Shown here in pieces: positions 54,055-62,699 of a stretch of DNA of 64,000 bases. The stretch is from Cystobacter ferrugineus (GTDB lineage Bacteria > Myxococcota > Myxococcia > Myxococcales > Myxococcaceae). Under the pieces are notes generated by a model, which worked only from the letters and a program-made list of their open reading frames with translations, was not told the DNA's origin and did not search any database. The stretch is from assembly GCF_001887355.1 (NCBI RefSeq), contig NZ_MPIN01000001.1:1031932-1095931 (forward strand), written 5' to 3'. The position numbers and the translations under genes are program-made. Position 1 is the first letter of the stretch. Every line of letters starts with the position of its first letter.

Positions 54055-54831
54055 ATGCGCGCCGTGTTGGGTTGGATCGCGATCGTACAGCTCATGTGGG
54101 CCGGGAGTGCCCGAGCGGACGAGCTGGCCACGCTCGCGTTGTCCCAGGCCAAGGCCTTCTACCAGGCGCTCGATTATGAGCGGTGTCTCAAGCGGCTGAA
54201 GCGTGCTGGTACGCTGAAGCTGTCGGAGCCGGAGCGGGTCGAGGTGGCGCTCTACCAGGGCTTGTGCGGCGCCAGCCTGGGCCAGTCCAAGGCGGCCAGG
54301 AAGTCCTTCCAGCGTGCGTTGGAGCTGAACCCGGAGCTGCAACTCCCCCTGGGAACGAGCCCCCGCATCGTCGCGCTCTTCGAGGAGGTGGGGGGAGGGC
54401 GCCGGACCCGGCCGGCGGAGTCTCCGGCGGTGGCCGCTGCCCCCGCTCCCGCCCCCGAGGTGGCCGCCGCCCCCGCTCCGGACAAGCCGTCGGCGGAGTC
54501 TCCGGCGGTCACGCCCGATCTGAAGCCCGCGGCCCCTCCGGCCGTGGCCGAGCGTCCGCCGTTCCTTCCTCCCGCCCAACCGCCGAAGAGTGGGGTGGTC
54601 CGCGCCGTGCCCTACGTGCTGGGCGGCGCTTCGCTCGCGGTGCTCGCCACGGGCGTCGTCTTCGGTGTCCAGGCCCGCTCCTTCGAGAATCAGGCGCGTG
54701 GCGCGCATTTCGACTCGGACATGGCCGCCTTCAACAGTCAGGCCGCCTCGCGCGCCCGCACGGCCAACATGCTCTACATCGGCTCGGGAGTCGTCGCCGC
54801 GGCCACCGTGGTGAGCGCTCTCCTCCAGTAG
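54055..54831 (+). CDS. Secreted TPR-like protein with Ala/Pro-rich linker and C-terminal membrane helices
   Basis: The ATG at 54055 gives 258 residues. A signal peptide is cut after 'GSARA' (about residue 22). Two TPR-like helix pairs follow at about 25-115 ('YQALDYERCLKRLKRAGTLK', 'KAARKSFQRALELNPELQLP'). Residues 125-185 are repeats of Ala, Pro and Ser. The C-terminus has two hydrophobic helices ('YVLGGASLAVLATGVVFGV' and the last 20 residues). This is a common myxobacterial envelope-protein type. It is 26 bp before the spherulin-4 lipoprotein gene and probably in its operon. Confidence 0.85.
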   Translation: MRAVLGWIAIVQLMWAGSARADELATLALSQAKAFYQALDYERCLKRLKRAGTLKLSEPERVEVALYQGLCGASLGQSKAARKSFQRALELNPELQLPLGTSPRIVALFEEVGGGRRTRPAESPAVAAAPAPAPEVAAAPAPDKPSAESPAVTPDLKPAAPPAVAERPPFLPPAQPPKSGVVRAVPYVLGGASLAVLATGVVFGVQARSFENQARGAHFDSDMAAFNSQAASRARTANMLYIGSGVVAAATVVSALLQ

Positions 54832-54857
54832 TCCGCCTCAGCCCCCAAGGATTCCCC

Positions 54858-56348
54858 ATGAACCGCGACACGAGAGTCGCTCCTTCATTTTTTCTGCTCG
54901 GCCTGCTCCTCACGTCCGGCTGCCTGGTGCAGAACATCGATGAGGAGGGCCGCGCTTGCGATGCGGAGCACCCGTGCAGCGCGGGACGCTCCTGCGTCGA
55001 CGGTGTCTGCCTGGCCCATGTCACGCCCGCCTCGGATGGGGGTGATGGCGGTCCCTCGGAACAGGGCGATGGCGGCTCCACGGATGGGGGCGGTGGAAGC
55101 TGCCTGGACGCGTGCGTGGACTGGCTCTGTGGCACCTCCAACGCGTGCGGAGCCGTCTGCCAGCCCGAGAACGGGTGTGTCGAGGGGAGCCTGGTGGATG
55201 GCTTCGACTCGGGGGACACGGGCTGGGTCATCTTCAAGGATGATGTGACCCGCTTCGAGATGACGACCGTCTCCAGCCCGGCCCTGAGCGGGCAGGCACT
55301 GTGGCTGGACTACGACATCAACCAGGCGGGCGGCTTCGGCGGAATCGAGCGGCTCTTCGGGGAGGGCCAGGACTGGCGGCAGGCCACCGGCCTCGGCATC
55401 TGGGTGTACGGGGCCGCCACCGGCCATCCCTTCCGGTTGGAGATCTACGACACCCATTGGGTGCGCTTCGAGTTCATCGTCGCGGAGGATTGGACGGGCT
55501 GGAAGCACGTGTATGCCCCGTTCAGCGCCTTCGCCCGCTCGGTCTTCCAGCCCGTTCCGGACGCGGGCAGCGCCCCGCTGGCGCTCGAGGCGGTCAAGGG
55601 CCTGAGCATCTCCCCCGGGTACTTGTCTGGCGCCCAAGGGGCCGTGGTGGTGGACCAGCTCGCGCTCCTGCGGCGGCCCGAGGCGGGTGCCATCGTTCCG
55701 CTCTACATCTATCCCTCCCCCGGGGCGTGGGCGCCGCTCATCGAGGGCAAGGCCTCGCATCCGACGGTGCCGGTGCTGGCCATCATCAATCCCGACACCG
55801 GCCCGGGAGTGGCCATCAAACCGGAGTACGCCACCTCCATCAGCGAACTGGCGGACGCCGGCATCACGGTGCTCGGCTACGTGCATGCCTCGTACAGCCA
55901 GCGCGACGCGAGCGTGGTGCGCGAGGAGATCAGCCGCTATCGCTCCTTCTACCCGGAGGCGCGGGGCATCTTCATCGACGAGATGGCCAACACCGAGGGG
56001 CAGGAGGGCTACTACCGCGCGCTCAGCGACCATGCGCGGGACGTGGGCTTCTCGCTCACCGTGGGCAATCCGGGCGCTCGCACGCCCGTGAGCTTCCGCG
56101 GAACGGTGGATGTGCTCACCATCTCCGAGGGGCCTGGACTGACGGAGGCCGGCCTCATCCATGAGTCGGCGGCTGGCTTCGACCGGGGCTCCCTGAGCGT
56201 GCTCCGCTATGGCCTTCCCTCCGCCAGCCCGGCCTACGTCAACCAGGTCCGCCGCGACGTGCGCTACATCTACCTCACGCATGATGCGCAGAACCCCTGG
56301 ACCTCCTTGCCTTCGTACCTGAACAGCTTGCTCGACTCATTGCGTTGA
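54858..56348 (+). CDS. Spherulin-4-family lipoprotein glycosidase candidate
   Basis: This 496-residue protein starts at ATG 54858. The lipoprotein signal peptide ends at 'LTSGC' (Cys21). After a cysteine-rich and DGG-rich linker come a beta-sandwich carbohydrate-binding region (about 114-275, 'SLVDGFDSGDTGWVIF') and a spherulin-4 domain (about 278-490, 'VPLYIYPSPGAWAPLIEG', 'IFIDEMANTEGQ'). Spherulin-4 enzymes such as fungal Sph3 (GH135) cut galactosaminogalactan. The conserved acidic residue in 'IFIDEM' could be catalytic. It may trim surface polysaccharide. A kinase gene follows by 13 bp. Confidence 0.85.
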   Translation: MNRDTRVAPSFFLLGLLLTSGCLVQNIDEEGRACDAEHPCSAGRSCVDGVCLAHVTPASDGGDGGPSEQGDGGSTDGGGGSCLDACVDWLCGTSNACGAVCQPENGCVEGSLVDGFDSGDTGWVIFKDDVTRFEMTTVSSPALSGQALWLDYDINQAGGFGGIERLFGEGQDWRQATGLGIWVYGAATGHPFRLEIYDTHWVRFEFIVAEDWTGWKHVYAPFSAFARSVFQPVPDAGSAPLALEAVKGLSISPGYLSGAQGAVVVDQLALLRRPEAGAIVPLYIYPSPGAWAPLIEGKASHPTVPVLAIINPDTGPGVAIKPEYATSISELADAGITVLGYVHASYSQRDASVVREEISRYRSFYPEARGIFIDEMANTEGQEGYYRALSDHARDVGFSLTVGNPGARTPVSFRGTVDVLTISEGPGLTEAGLIHESAAGFDRGSLSVLRYGLPSASPAYVNQVRRDVRYIYLTHDAQNPWTSLPSYLNSLLDSLR

Positions 56349-56361
56349 GCCCCCGCGCGCC

Positions 56362-57993
56362 ATGACCCAGGTTCAGCTACCCCAATTGGGGAAATACCGG
56401 TTGCTCGAAGTCATCGCCAAGGGCGGGATGGGCGAGGTGTACAAGGCCCAGCAGGAGGGGCCGGCGGGGTTCTCCAAGACCGTGGTGGTCAAGCGCGTCC
56501 TGCCGCATCTGGCGGACGCGGAGAACTTCATCGAGATGTTCCTCGAGGAGGCCCGCCTGGCGGCGCGGCTGTCCCATCCCAACGTGGTGCAGATCTTCGA
56601 GCTGGGAGAGGAGCGGGGCGAGTACTTCATCGCCATGGAGTACATCCCGGGGCCTTCGCTCCACCGCGTGCGCAAGCGCCTGCGGGAGCTGGGGCATCCC
56701 TTCCCCGTCGACATCGCCGCGTACGTCGTCGCGCAGGCGCTCCAGGGACTGCACTACGCGCACGAGCTGCGGGATGAGGCCGGCAGGCCCCTGGGAATCG
56801 TCCACCGCGACATCAGCCCCGACAACATCCTGGTGACGATGGATGGCGTGGTGAAGGTCGTGGACTTCGGCATCGCCAAGGCGACGGATTCCGCGTCCAA
56901 GACCCAGTCGGGCATGCTGAAGGGAAAGTTGTCATACATCTCGCCCGAGCAGGTGAGTGGCTGGCCCGCCTCCGTGCACTCGGACATCTACGCCGCCGGG
57001 GTGGTGCTCTACCAACTGTTCACCAACACGCTGCCCTTCAGCGCGCCCTCGAACGCGGCGCTGCTCCAGAAGATCGCCACGGCGGAGCCCGAAGCGCCGG
57101 AGCGGCGTGAGCTGGATGTGCCTCCCGTGCTCAGCAATATCGTCATGAAGGCGCTGCGCAAGGAGCCGCACGAGCGCTTCGCCACCGCACAGGAGATGTC
57201 CCGGGCGCTCTTCGATGCCCTGGAGTCCTGTCAGCGGAGGCTCTTCCCGGAGGACCTCAGCGCGTTCCTCAAGCAACTCTTCGAGCAGGAGGGCTCGCCG
57301 CGGCGCTTCTTCGCGCAGCCCACTCCGCGCGGCACGCGGCTCCCCGCCCCCCCCGCGGTCGTGGAGGACGAGGCGACGGCTCCCCTGGCGGGCTCCGTGC
57401 TCTCGAATCCGCCGACGGTGACGACGGAACCCGCCCGCCCGCGCAATCGCGCGATCGCGTGGGCGGTGGGAGGAGCCCTCATCTCCGTGGCCGTGGGCGT
57501 GGTCGCGCTGCGACCGTGGGAGCGGGGCACGCCTCCTGCTCCCGCTCCGGTGGCTCCCTCCTCCGTGGCGCCGGCCCCAGCCCCCGAGAACGTCCAGGTC
57601 CAGAAGCCAGCCACCCCGGAGCCGCCGGTGGCAGCGGTGTCTCCGATCGCGGCGGAGCCATCACCGGAGAAGGCAGCGGTGCCACCACCGCGGGAGGCGG
57701 CACCACCACCGGACGCGCCCACGCCCGAGCCCACCACCCCATCCCCGGCGCCGTCGCCCCAGGAGCCCTCCCGGGTGGCCGTCATGGGACGGGTGCAGGT
57801 CCGGGTCAATCCCTGGGCGGAGGTCTTCTACGAGGGCCGCAGACTGGGCATCACCCCCATGCCCGCCATCCGGCTCCCCGCGGGGAGACGGACCCTCACC
57901 TTGAAGAACAAGGAGCTCGGGGTGTCACGCGACTACCGCGTCTCCGTTCCGGCCAACGGCGAAGTCACGTTGAAGGCGGACCTGCTGGAGTAG
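56362..57993 (+). CDS. Transmembrane Ser/Thr kinase with C-terminal PEGA-like domain
   Basis: This 543-residue protein has a kinase domain at about 12-280. It has a glycine loop 'IAKGGMGEVY', 'VVKRVLP' with the ATP lysine, 'VHRDISPDN', 'DFGIAK' and 'SPEQVSG'. A single transmembrane helix ('WAVGGALISVAVGVVAL') is followed by a Pro/Ala-rich segment. The last 70 residues ('VRVNPWAEVFYEGRRLGITP' and 'RLPAGRRTLTLKNKELGV') form a PEGA-like beta domain outside the inner membrane. It is in an operon with the spherulin-4 lipoprotein, so it may sense or control envelope carbohydrate. Confidence 0.93.
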   Translation: MTQVQLPQLGKYRLLEVIAKGGMGEVYKAQQEGPAGFSKTVVVKRVLPHLADAENFIEMFLEEARLAARLSHPNVVQIFELGEERGEYFIAMEYIPGPSLHRVRKRLRELGHPFPVDIAAYVVAQALQGLHYAHELRDEAGRPLGIVHRDISPDNILVTMDGVVKVVDFGIAKATDSASKTQSGMLKGKLSYISPEQVSGWPASVHSDIYAAGVVLYQLFTNTLPFSAPSNAALLQKIATAEPEAPERRELDVPPVLSNIVMKALRKEPHERFATAQEMSRALFDALESCQRRLFPEDLSAFLKQLFEQEGSPRRFFAQPTPRGTRLPAPPAVVEDEATAPLAGSVLSNPPTVTTEPARPRNRAIAWAVGGALISVAVGVVALRPWERGTPPAPAPVAPSSVAPAPAPENVQVQKPATPEPPVAAVSPIAAEPSPEKAAVPPPREAAPPPDAPTPEPTTPSPAPSPQEPSRVAVMGRVQVRVNPWAEVFYEGRRLGITPMPAIRLPAGRRTLTLKNKELGVSRDYRVSVPANGEVTLKADLLE

Positions 57994-58006
57994 GGCTTGC
58001 TCCGCG

Positions 58007-59242
58007 CTACGGCGTCATCCAGTTGCGCGAGACGCTCAGCATGACCAGCAGCTTGATCGTGTCGCCGTAGTAGTCCTCGGTGGGGGCGGTGGAGACGATC
58101 TGATTCCACAAGCTGTCCAGCCACGCCTGGCCGCCGGAATCCACGGTGGCCGCGACGGCGAACGGCGCCAGGAAGACCATGTCGTTGTAGGACTCGATCG
58201 CGGTGCCGTTGAGGTAGTAGCCGGCGCGGATGTTGTTCGGCCTGCCTCCGGTCTTGCCGCGAATCCAACGGCTGATGAGGCTGGCCGAGTTGCGCGAGCG
58301 GGTGTCGCCGCTGATGGCCGCGTCGATGCCGAGGCGCCACGGGACGCGGCACGCATTCCAGGAGTAGCTGCCGTCATACGGCGCCTCGAGGAATTCGGCG
58401 GGCGCGGGGCGAGGCGTGGTTTGCGTGTTGATGATGAAGTCGGGCACCAGGCCGGTCGAACTGGCGTAGGTGGTCTGCATCTTCTCGATCAACGTCTGAT
58501 GCGCGCTCAGCACCTGCGACCAGTCGGTGCTGGCATGGCCGATGAAGCCGCGGAAGTGGCCGAGCATCCAGTCGGAGCTGCGCGTGGCGTAGTAGTAGTC
58601 CGGAGCATCCTCCTCCAGCAGGCTGGCCCAGTCGCCGAGATTGACCAGTCGCGTGGTCGGGTTGATGTTGCTCTGCGCGATCGCGTTGAGCACGCGCGTG
58701 GCTTCGGCCGCGTAGTTGATGGAACCGTTGGAGCCCCACTGCTTGTGCGCGAGCAGCAACGCGTAGGCGATGTCGAGATCGCCATCGGTGGCCGAGTCGT
58801 GATCGAGGATGTCGCGGCAGTTGACATCCTGCGCCCAGGCCAGCAGGTCGGGATTGTTCTGGCTGGGATGCCGGAGGTTGTAGCGGTGCAGGCCGTCGAA
58901 GATCGTCTGGGCCTGCGGGTCCTGCCCGGCCATCATCACGGTGATCAGCATGCCGTAGCCCTGGCCCTCGGACACGACATAGGCGCCGTCGCCCGTGCTG
59001 GCCTTGATGCGGTAGTCGCCCGCCTGGCAACCGGCGACGACGTAGCGGCTCTTCCACTTCCAATAGAAGTCCGCCGTCGCGCTGTCAGCCGCGGCCGTGC
59101 CGGCCGAAACGCTCAAGGTCGACGCGTGATAGGGCTGATGGTGACTGCCGAACGGATGGTTCTGGGCCTGCGCGGTCCCGGCGATGCCAGACAAGGTCAG
59201 CGCCAGTCCCGGCAGAAGGTGTTTCAGCGAAGGCATGGGCAT
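58007..59242 (-). CDS. GH8 endoglucanase
   Basis: This 411-residue protein has a signal peptide cut after 'GTAQA' (about residue 26), so it is secreted. The GH8 catalytic acid is Glu92 in 'SEGQGYGM' and the second motif is 'ATDGDLDIAYALLLA' with Asp153 and Asp155. It cleaves cellulose or related beta-1,4-glucans. There is no carbohydrate-binding module. It stands alone on the minus strand and is convergent with the kinase gene. It lacks partner bcs genes, so it is probably used in feeding or predation. Confidence 0.93.
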   Translation of the reverse strand: MPMPSLKHLLPGLALTLSGIAGTAQAQNHPFGSHHQPYHASTLSVSAGTAAADSATADFYWKWKSRYVVAGCQAGDYRIKASTGDGAYVVSEGQGYGMLITVMMAGQDPQAQTIFDGLHRYNLRHPSQNNPDLLAWAQDVNCRDILDHDSATDGDLDIAYALLLAHKQWGSNGSINYAAEATRVLNAIAQSNINPTTRLVNLGDWASLLEEDAPDYYYATRSSDWMLGHFRGFIGHASTDWSQVLSAHQTLIEKMQTTYASSTGLVPDFIINTQTTPRPAPAEFLEAPYDGSYSWNACRVPWRLGIDAAISGDTRSRNSASLISRWIRGKTGGRPNNIRAGYYLNGTAIESYNDMVFLAPFAVAATVDSGGQAWLDSLWNQIVSTAPTEDYYGDTIKLLVMLSVSRNWMTP

Positions 59243-59719
59243 GGAAGTGCTCTCCAGTCAGTGACGGTGATGCGCCCGCTGATGCCCCACGAATGGCTCG
59301 AATGCAAGGCAATAACTGGAAAAGCGGTCGTGAGCGAATATCAAGAAATGAGAACGACGAGTGATCATGTGCGTCGCGGCGCGTCATCGTGGGCAAGGTG
59401 GCTCGAACAAGTGACACCTTCATGACGCCTCGAAGGAGTGGTTCAGCAGACAGAAGACTTTCACGAAGTCCTCACGCTTATCCTTTCCATGCATTCTTGT
59501 CTCTCGCACTGCTCGTTGGCATCGCTATATTCAAGATGCAGTTCAGCCAGCGCGAGCCTTCCACGGCCATTGTTCGCAATCTCTGAGAATGCACCGATAT
59601 CATCATGATTAATGAGTCCATCGAGTATGGGCTTCTCATGAGCAATGCGCTCAGTGATCAAGAAGGTTTTGTTGTTGCTTCATGACGCAGCACATCAATC
59701 ATCGAGGAGAGGGAGTTTC
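59243..59719. other. Divergent intergenic region, relatively AT-rich
   Basis: The 477 bp between the GH8 gene and the secreted protein gene hold no credible coding sequence. Base composition is lower in GC than the flanks. It should carry both promoters. GGAGAGGGAG before 59720 is a strong ribosome-binding site. Confidence 0.4.
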
Positions 59720-60436
59720 ATGAACAAGCTGATGAGCAGCGCCGTGTGTGCCATTGCCGTGACGGCATCTCTCGTGGGTGGGCAGGCGAGTTCCCAGGCC
59801 ACCGCGCCGGTGTCCGTGAGCTACACCTTCGCGCAGGGCGCGGAGGGCTGGACGCATGGGTTCGCCGATCTTCCGACGGATTACGTCAGCCTGGGCATCT
59901 ACGATACCGACTTCGGTTGGAGTGCCATTCCGGATCAGTCCGGGGTGAACGGCCTGATGATCCAGAGTCATAACCGCAGCGACGACGTCTTCATGTACAT
60001 CACGAAGAAGGTCGACGCGTCCGCGGGCCTTCGTCCCAACACGCAGTACACCGTCTACCTGAGCTTCGACCTCGGGACCAGCGTCAGCGAGGGGCAGATC
60101 GGAATCGGCGGCGCGCCGGCCGAGGGCGTCACGGTCAAGGCCGGGGCGGTGAACTACGAGCCGGTCCTCCAGGTGGAGTCCGTCGGTGGCTTCCCGTACT
60201 ACATCCTCAACGTCGACAAGGGTGCTCAGACCAATGGTGGCACCGACATGCAGGCGCTTGGCCACCTCGGCAAGCCCAACCCGGACCAGGAGGGCTACCA
60301 GCTCAAGCACTTCGAGCACACCTTCACCGTGACGACCAATGCCCAGGGAGCGGCCTACCTGATCATCGGCACGGATTCCGGATTCGAGGGTCTGACCAGG
60401 ATCTACTACACGAACATCCAGGCTGACTTCATCTAG
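59720..60436 (+). CDS. Secreted beta-sandwich protein of unknown function, 238 aa
   Basis: The ATG at 59720 follows GGAGAGGGAG. The signal peptide is cut after 'GQASSQA' (about residue 27). The mature part has an Ala-poor, beta-rich sequence ('SYTFAQGAEGWTHGFADLP', 'ITKKVDASAGLRPNTQYTVY', 'HTFTVTTNAQGAAYLIIGTD'), like a carbohydrate-binding module. No catalytic motif was seen. Low-GC promoter and strong signal suggest an abundant extracellular protein. Its function is unknown. Confidence 0.85.
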   Translation: MNKLMSSAVCAIAVTASLVGGQASSQATAPVSVSYTFAQGAEGWTHGFADLPTDYVSLGIYDTDFGWSAIPDQSGVNGLMIQSHNRSDDVFMYITKKVDASAGLRPNTQYTVYLSFDLGTSVSEGQIGIGGAPAEGVTVKAGAVNYEPVLQVESVGGFPYYILNVDKGAQTNGGTDMQALGHLGKPNPDQEGYQLKHFEHTFTVTTNAQGAAYLIIGTDSGFEGLTRIYYTNIQADFI

Positions 60437-60450
60437 TCAGGAGAAGCGCC

Positions 60451-60492
60451 AGGGGAGGTCCATTGGGAGCTCATGCCCGGTGGACCTCCCCT
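60451..60492. terminator. Perfect 12-bp hairpin between convergent genes
   Basis: AGGGGAGGTCCA (60451-60462) and TGGACCTCCCCT (60481-60492) are a perfect inverted repeat; the loop can extend the stem by GU and GC pairs. It lies between genes ending at 60436 (plus) and 60517 (minus), so it is a good bidirectional terminator candidate despite no clean T-tract. Confidence 0.6.
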
Positions 60493-60516
60493 CGTCGTGG
60501 GCTGGTTGCTGGAAAC

Positions 60517-61314
60517 TCAGCGCGTGGTGGCTTGCAACGCCTGCGGCTTCGGCGCCGAGATCCGTGCCATCAGCTTCACGACGAGGGCCCGCGGGAAGAA
60601 CCGTGACGCGAACGTGGCCAGGAAGTTCCCGAGGCCGTGGATCACCGACGGCCGGTTCTTCGGGAACTCGTCGAGCCCGAGCCGCACGACTCCTTCGGGG
60701 CGCGCTTTCCGGGCGCCTCCGGCCGCGCCCTCGCCCGCGCGTTCGAAGAACGGCGTGTCCGTCGCGCCGGGGGAGAGGGCCATCACCCGCACGCCGCGGT
60801 CCTTGTATTCGGCCCACAGCGCTTCAGTGAACGAGAGCACGAAGGCCTTGGTCGCCCCGTAGACCGCCATGTACGGCGTTGGCTGGTACGCGGCCATTGA
60901 GGCCACCTGGATGATGCCGCCGCGCCGCCGCTCGAGCATCGGGAGGAACACGTACGTGAGCTCGACGAGCGCTCCGATGTTGAGATCGATCTGGCCGCGC
61001 TGCGTCTCGAGGGGAATGTCCGCGAACGGCCCGTGCGCCCCGAAACCCGCGTTGTTGATCAACACGTCGACGTCGAGCCCTCGCCGCGTCACTTCATCGA
61101 ACACGCGCCGCGCGGCGCCCGGCTTCGTGAGATCCTCCACGATGACCTGTGCGTGCTCGAGCCGTGCGGCGAGCGCCTCGAGCTTCTCCTTGCTGCGCGC
61201 GACGAGCACGAGCTTCGCGCCGCGGGCATCGAGCTCCCGCGCGAAGGTCTCTCCGATACCCATGGAGCCACCCGTCACCACCACCGTCTTTCCCGCGAAA
61301 TCGAAGTCGTTCAT
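60517..61314 (-). CDS. SDR-family oxidoreductase (DltE/YqjQ-like)
   Basis: The ATG at 61314 gives 265 residues. Cofactor motif 'TGGSMGIG', 'INNAGFG' and the active site 'YGATKAF' preceded by 'VASMAAYQPT' are present. The pattern fits SDRs that act on lipophilic alcohols or ketones. The C-terminus has a hydrophobic and basic segment ('FFPRALVVKLMARIS'). It is divergent from a LysR regulator, 65 bp away, which probably controls it. Confidence 0.94.
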   Translation of the reverse strand: MNDFDFAGKTVVVTGGSMGIGETFARELDARGAKLVLVARSKEKLEALAARLEHAQVIVEDLTKPGAARRVFDEVTRRGLDVDVLINNAGFGAHGPFADIPLETQRGQIDLNIGALVELTYVFLPMLERRRGGIIQVASMAAYQPTPYMAVYGATKAFVLSFTEALWAEYKDRGVRVMALSPGATDTPFFERAGEGAAGGARKARPEGVVRLGLDEFPKNRPSVIHGLGNFLATFASRFFPRALVVKLMARISAPKPQALQATTR

Positions 61315-61370
61315 GCGCCCAACATGCGTGACGGGGGATTTTCTGGGAATGGACATGGCTGGTAAGCTGA

Positions 61371-61386
61371 TTTCCACCCATGGAAA
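61371..61386. promoter_or_regulatory. Inverted repeat overlapping the LysR start codon
   Basis: TTTCC-N6-GGAAA (61371-61375/61382-61386) includes the ATG at 61380. A related TTC-N3-GAA motif lies about 30 bp upstream in the divergent promoter region. Both are candidate sites for the LysR regulator; the arms are short, so confidence is low. Confidence 0.3.
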
Positions 61387-62246
61387 CCTCGATCCAGCCG
61401 TCGTGGGATGACCTGCGGGTGCTTCTCGCGCTGCATCGCCACCGGAGCTTTCTCGCCGCGGGCCGCGCGCTCGGTGTGTCGACCTCGACCGCCGCCCGGA
61501 GAATCGAGGCGTTGGAGAAGGCACTTGGCCGGTCATTGGTGCATCGCTCGAGCGCGGGTACCTCCGTCGAGCCGGATGCGCTCGAGCTGGTCAGCCTCGC
61601 CGAGCAGCTCGAGCTCGGGTTGCAGGCCGTGAAGCGGGATGAGGGCGACGCGGCGCTCAGCGGCACCGTGCGGGTGTCGATGTCCGATGGTTTCGTCCGG
61701 ACGGTGGCACGGGTGCTCTCGGTGCTGCGGCGAACCCATCCGGCACTGTTCTTCGAGATGATTTCCGAGGCGCGCATGGCCGACCTCGCGCGGCGCGAGG
61801 CGGACATCGGCATCCGCCTGGCAAGGTCGACGTCTCCGGTCCTCATCCAACGCGAGGTGGGCCGGATCCGGTTGGGGCTCTACGCCGCGCCGTCGTACGT
61901 CGAGCGGCGCCTTCGCGATGGCCGGCTCAAGCGGGAGGACATGGCCCGGCATGACTTCCTGGGCATCGACAGGACGCCGCAGTGGCTGGCCGCGCAGGGA
62001 GCGAAGCGGTTCGTGTTCACGAGCAATTCCAACTTCGCGCTGCAGGAGGCGGTCGAGCAGGGGCAGGGCATCGCGCTGATGAGCGCGCCGCAGGTGGGTT
62101 CATTGCCGCTCGTGCGGCTCGAAACGGATTTCGAGTTCCCATCGATACCGGTGTTCCTCGCGTTCCATCGCGAGCTGCGCAACGTGAAGCGCGTTCGGCT
62201 CGTGCTCGATGCGCTCGAGGCCGAGATCCGCACCGCGACGGCATAG
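61380..62246 (+). CDS. LysR-family transcriptional regulator
   Basis: This 288-residue protein has an N-terminal helix-turn-helix ('SFLAAGRALGVSTSTAARRI') and a LysR effector-binding domain of normal length ('SGTVRVSMSDGF', 'READIGIRLARS'). It is transcribed divergently from the SDR gene at 60517-61314, its likely target. The effector is unknown. It ends 8 bp before a decayed sigma-54 activator on the other strand. Confidence 0.93.
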   Translation: METSIQPSWDDLRVLLALHRHRSFLAAGRALGVSTSTAARRIEALEKALGRSLVHRSSAGTSVEPDALELVSLAEQLELGLQAVKRDEGDAALSGTVRVSMSDGFVRTVARVLSVLRRTHPALFFEMISEARMADLARREADIGIRLARSTSPVLIQREVGRIRLGLYAAPSYVERRLRDGRLKREDMARHDFLGIDRTPQWLAAQGAKRFVFTSNSNFALQEAVEQGQGIALMSAPQVGSLPLVRLETDFEFPSIPVFLAFHRELRNVKRVRLVLDALEAEIRTATA

Positions 62247-62254
62247 CTGCCGGG

Positions 62255-62672
62255 CTACCGTGGCTCCGCGCTGGCACGGAGGCTCGCTGCCTTCCGGGCC
62301 CACAGCAGCCAGCCGTTCTTCCGGGCGTCGCTCTCGAGGTCCACGGGCCGCGTGAGCCCGGTGTGGGTCTTCCCCGAGACGAGCTCCACCTCCCCGAGCG
62401 CCAGGCGCGCCTCGAGCTGCCCCTCGCGCACCATGCGCCCCAGGTCCCGGTTCGTCGCGGCGATGACGCGCAGGTCCACCGCGACGGGCCGTGTTCCCCC
62501 CACCGGCAGCACCTCGCCCTCCTGGAGCCAGGGGCTGGTCGCACTCCAAGGCCACCACGAGCAACGGCCGTGGGGGAGCGGCAGGCTCGCGCGACTCACC
62601 CTCGAGATTGGACAGTGTGTCGTCGTCCGGAGACACGGTGCGGGCACCCGGCGGTTCGTGGGGCACTATCGC
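62255..62672 (-). pseudogene. Sigma-54 (NtrC/FHA-type) activator remnant
   Basis: Two frames contain pieces of a myxobacterial sigma-54 activator. 'PLLVVALECDQPLAPG' is the usual start of its FHA domain (about 62560-62610). 'LQEGEVLPVGGTRPVAVDLR' and 'VIAATNRDLGRMVREGQ' are the middle of the AAA+ domain. The P-loop and GAFTGA parts between them are deleted, and the sequence after the AAA+ part is not recognised ('LALGEVELVSGKTHTGLTR'). It cannot be functional. Confidence 0.7.
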
Positions 62673-62699
62673 CCCCTGGTGAGGCCGTGGCAATCACCC

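Noticed and set aside
59389-59586. 65-codon frame in the intergenic region before the secreted protein
   Set aside because: No ribosome-binding site, poor codon use and no coherent fold; probably chance.
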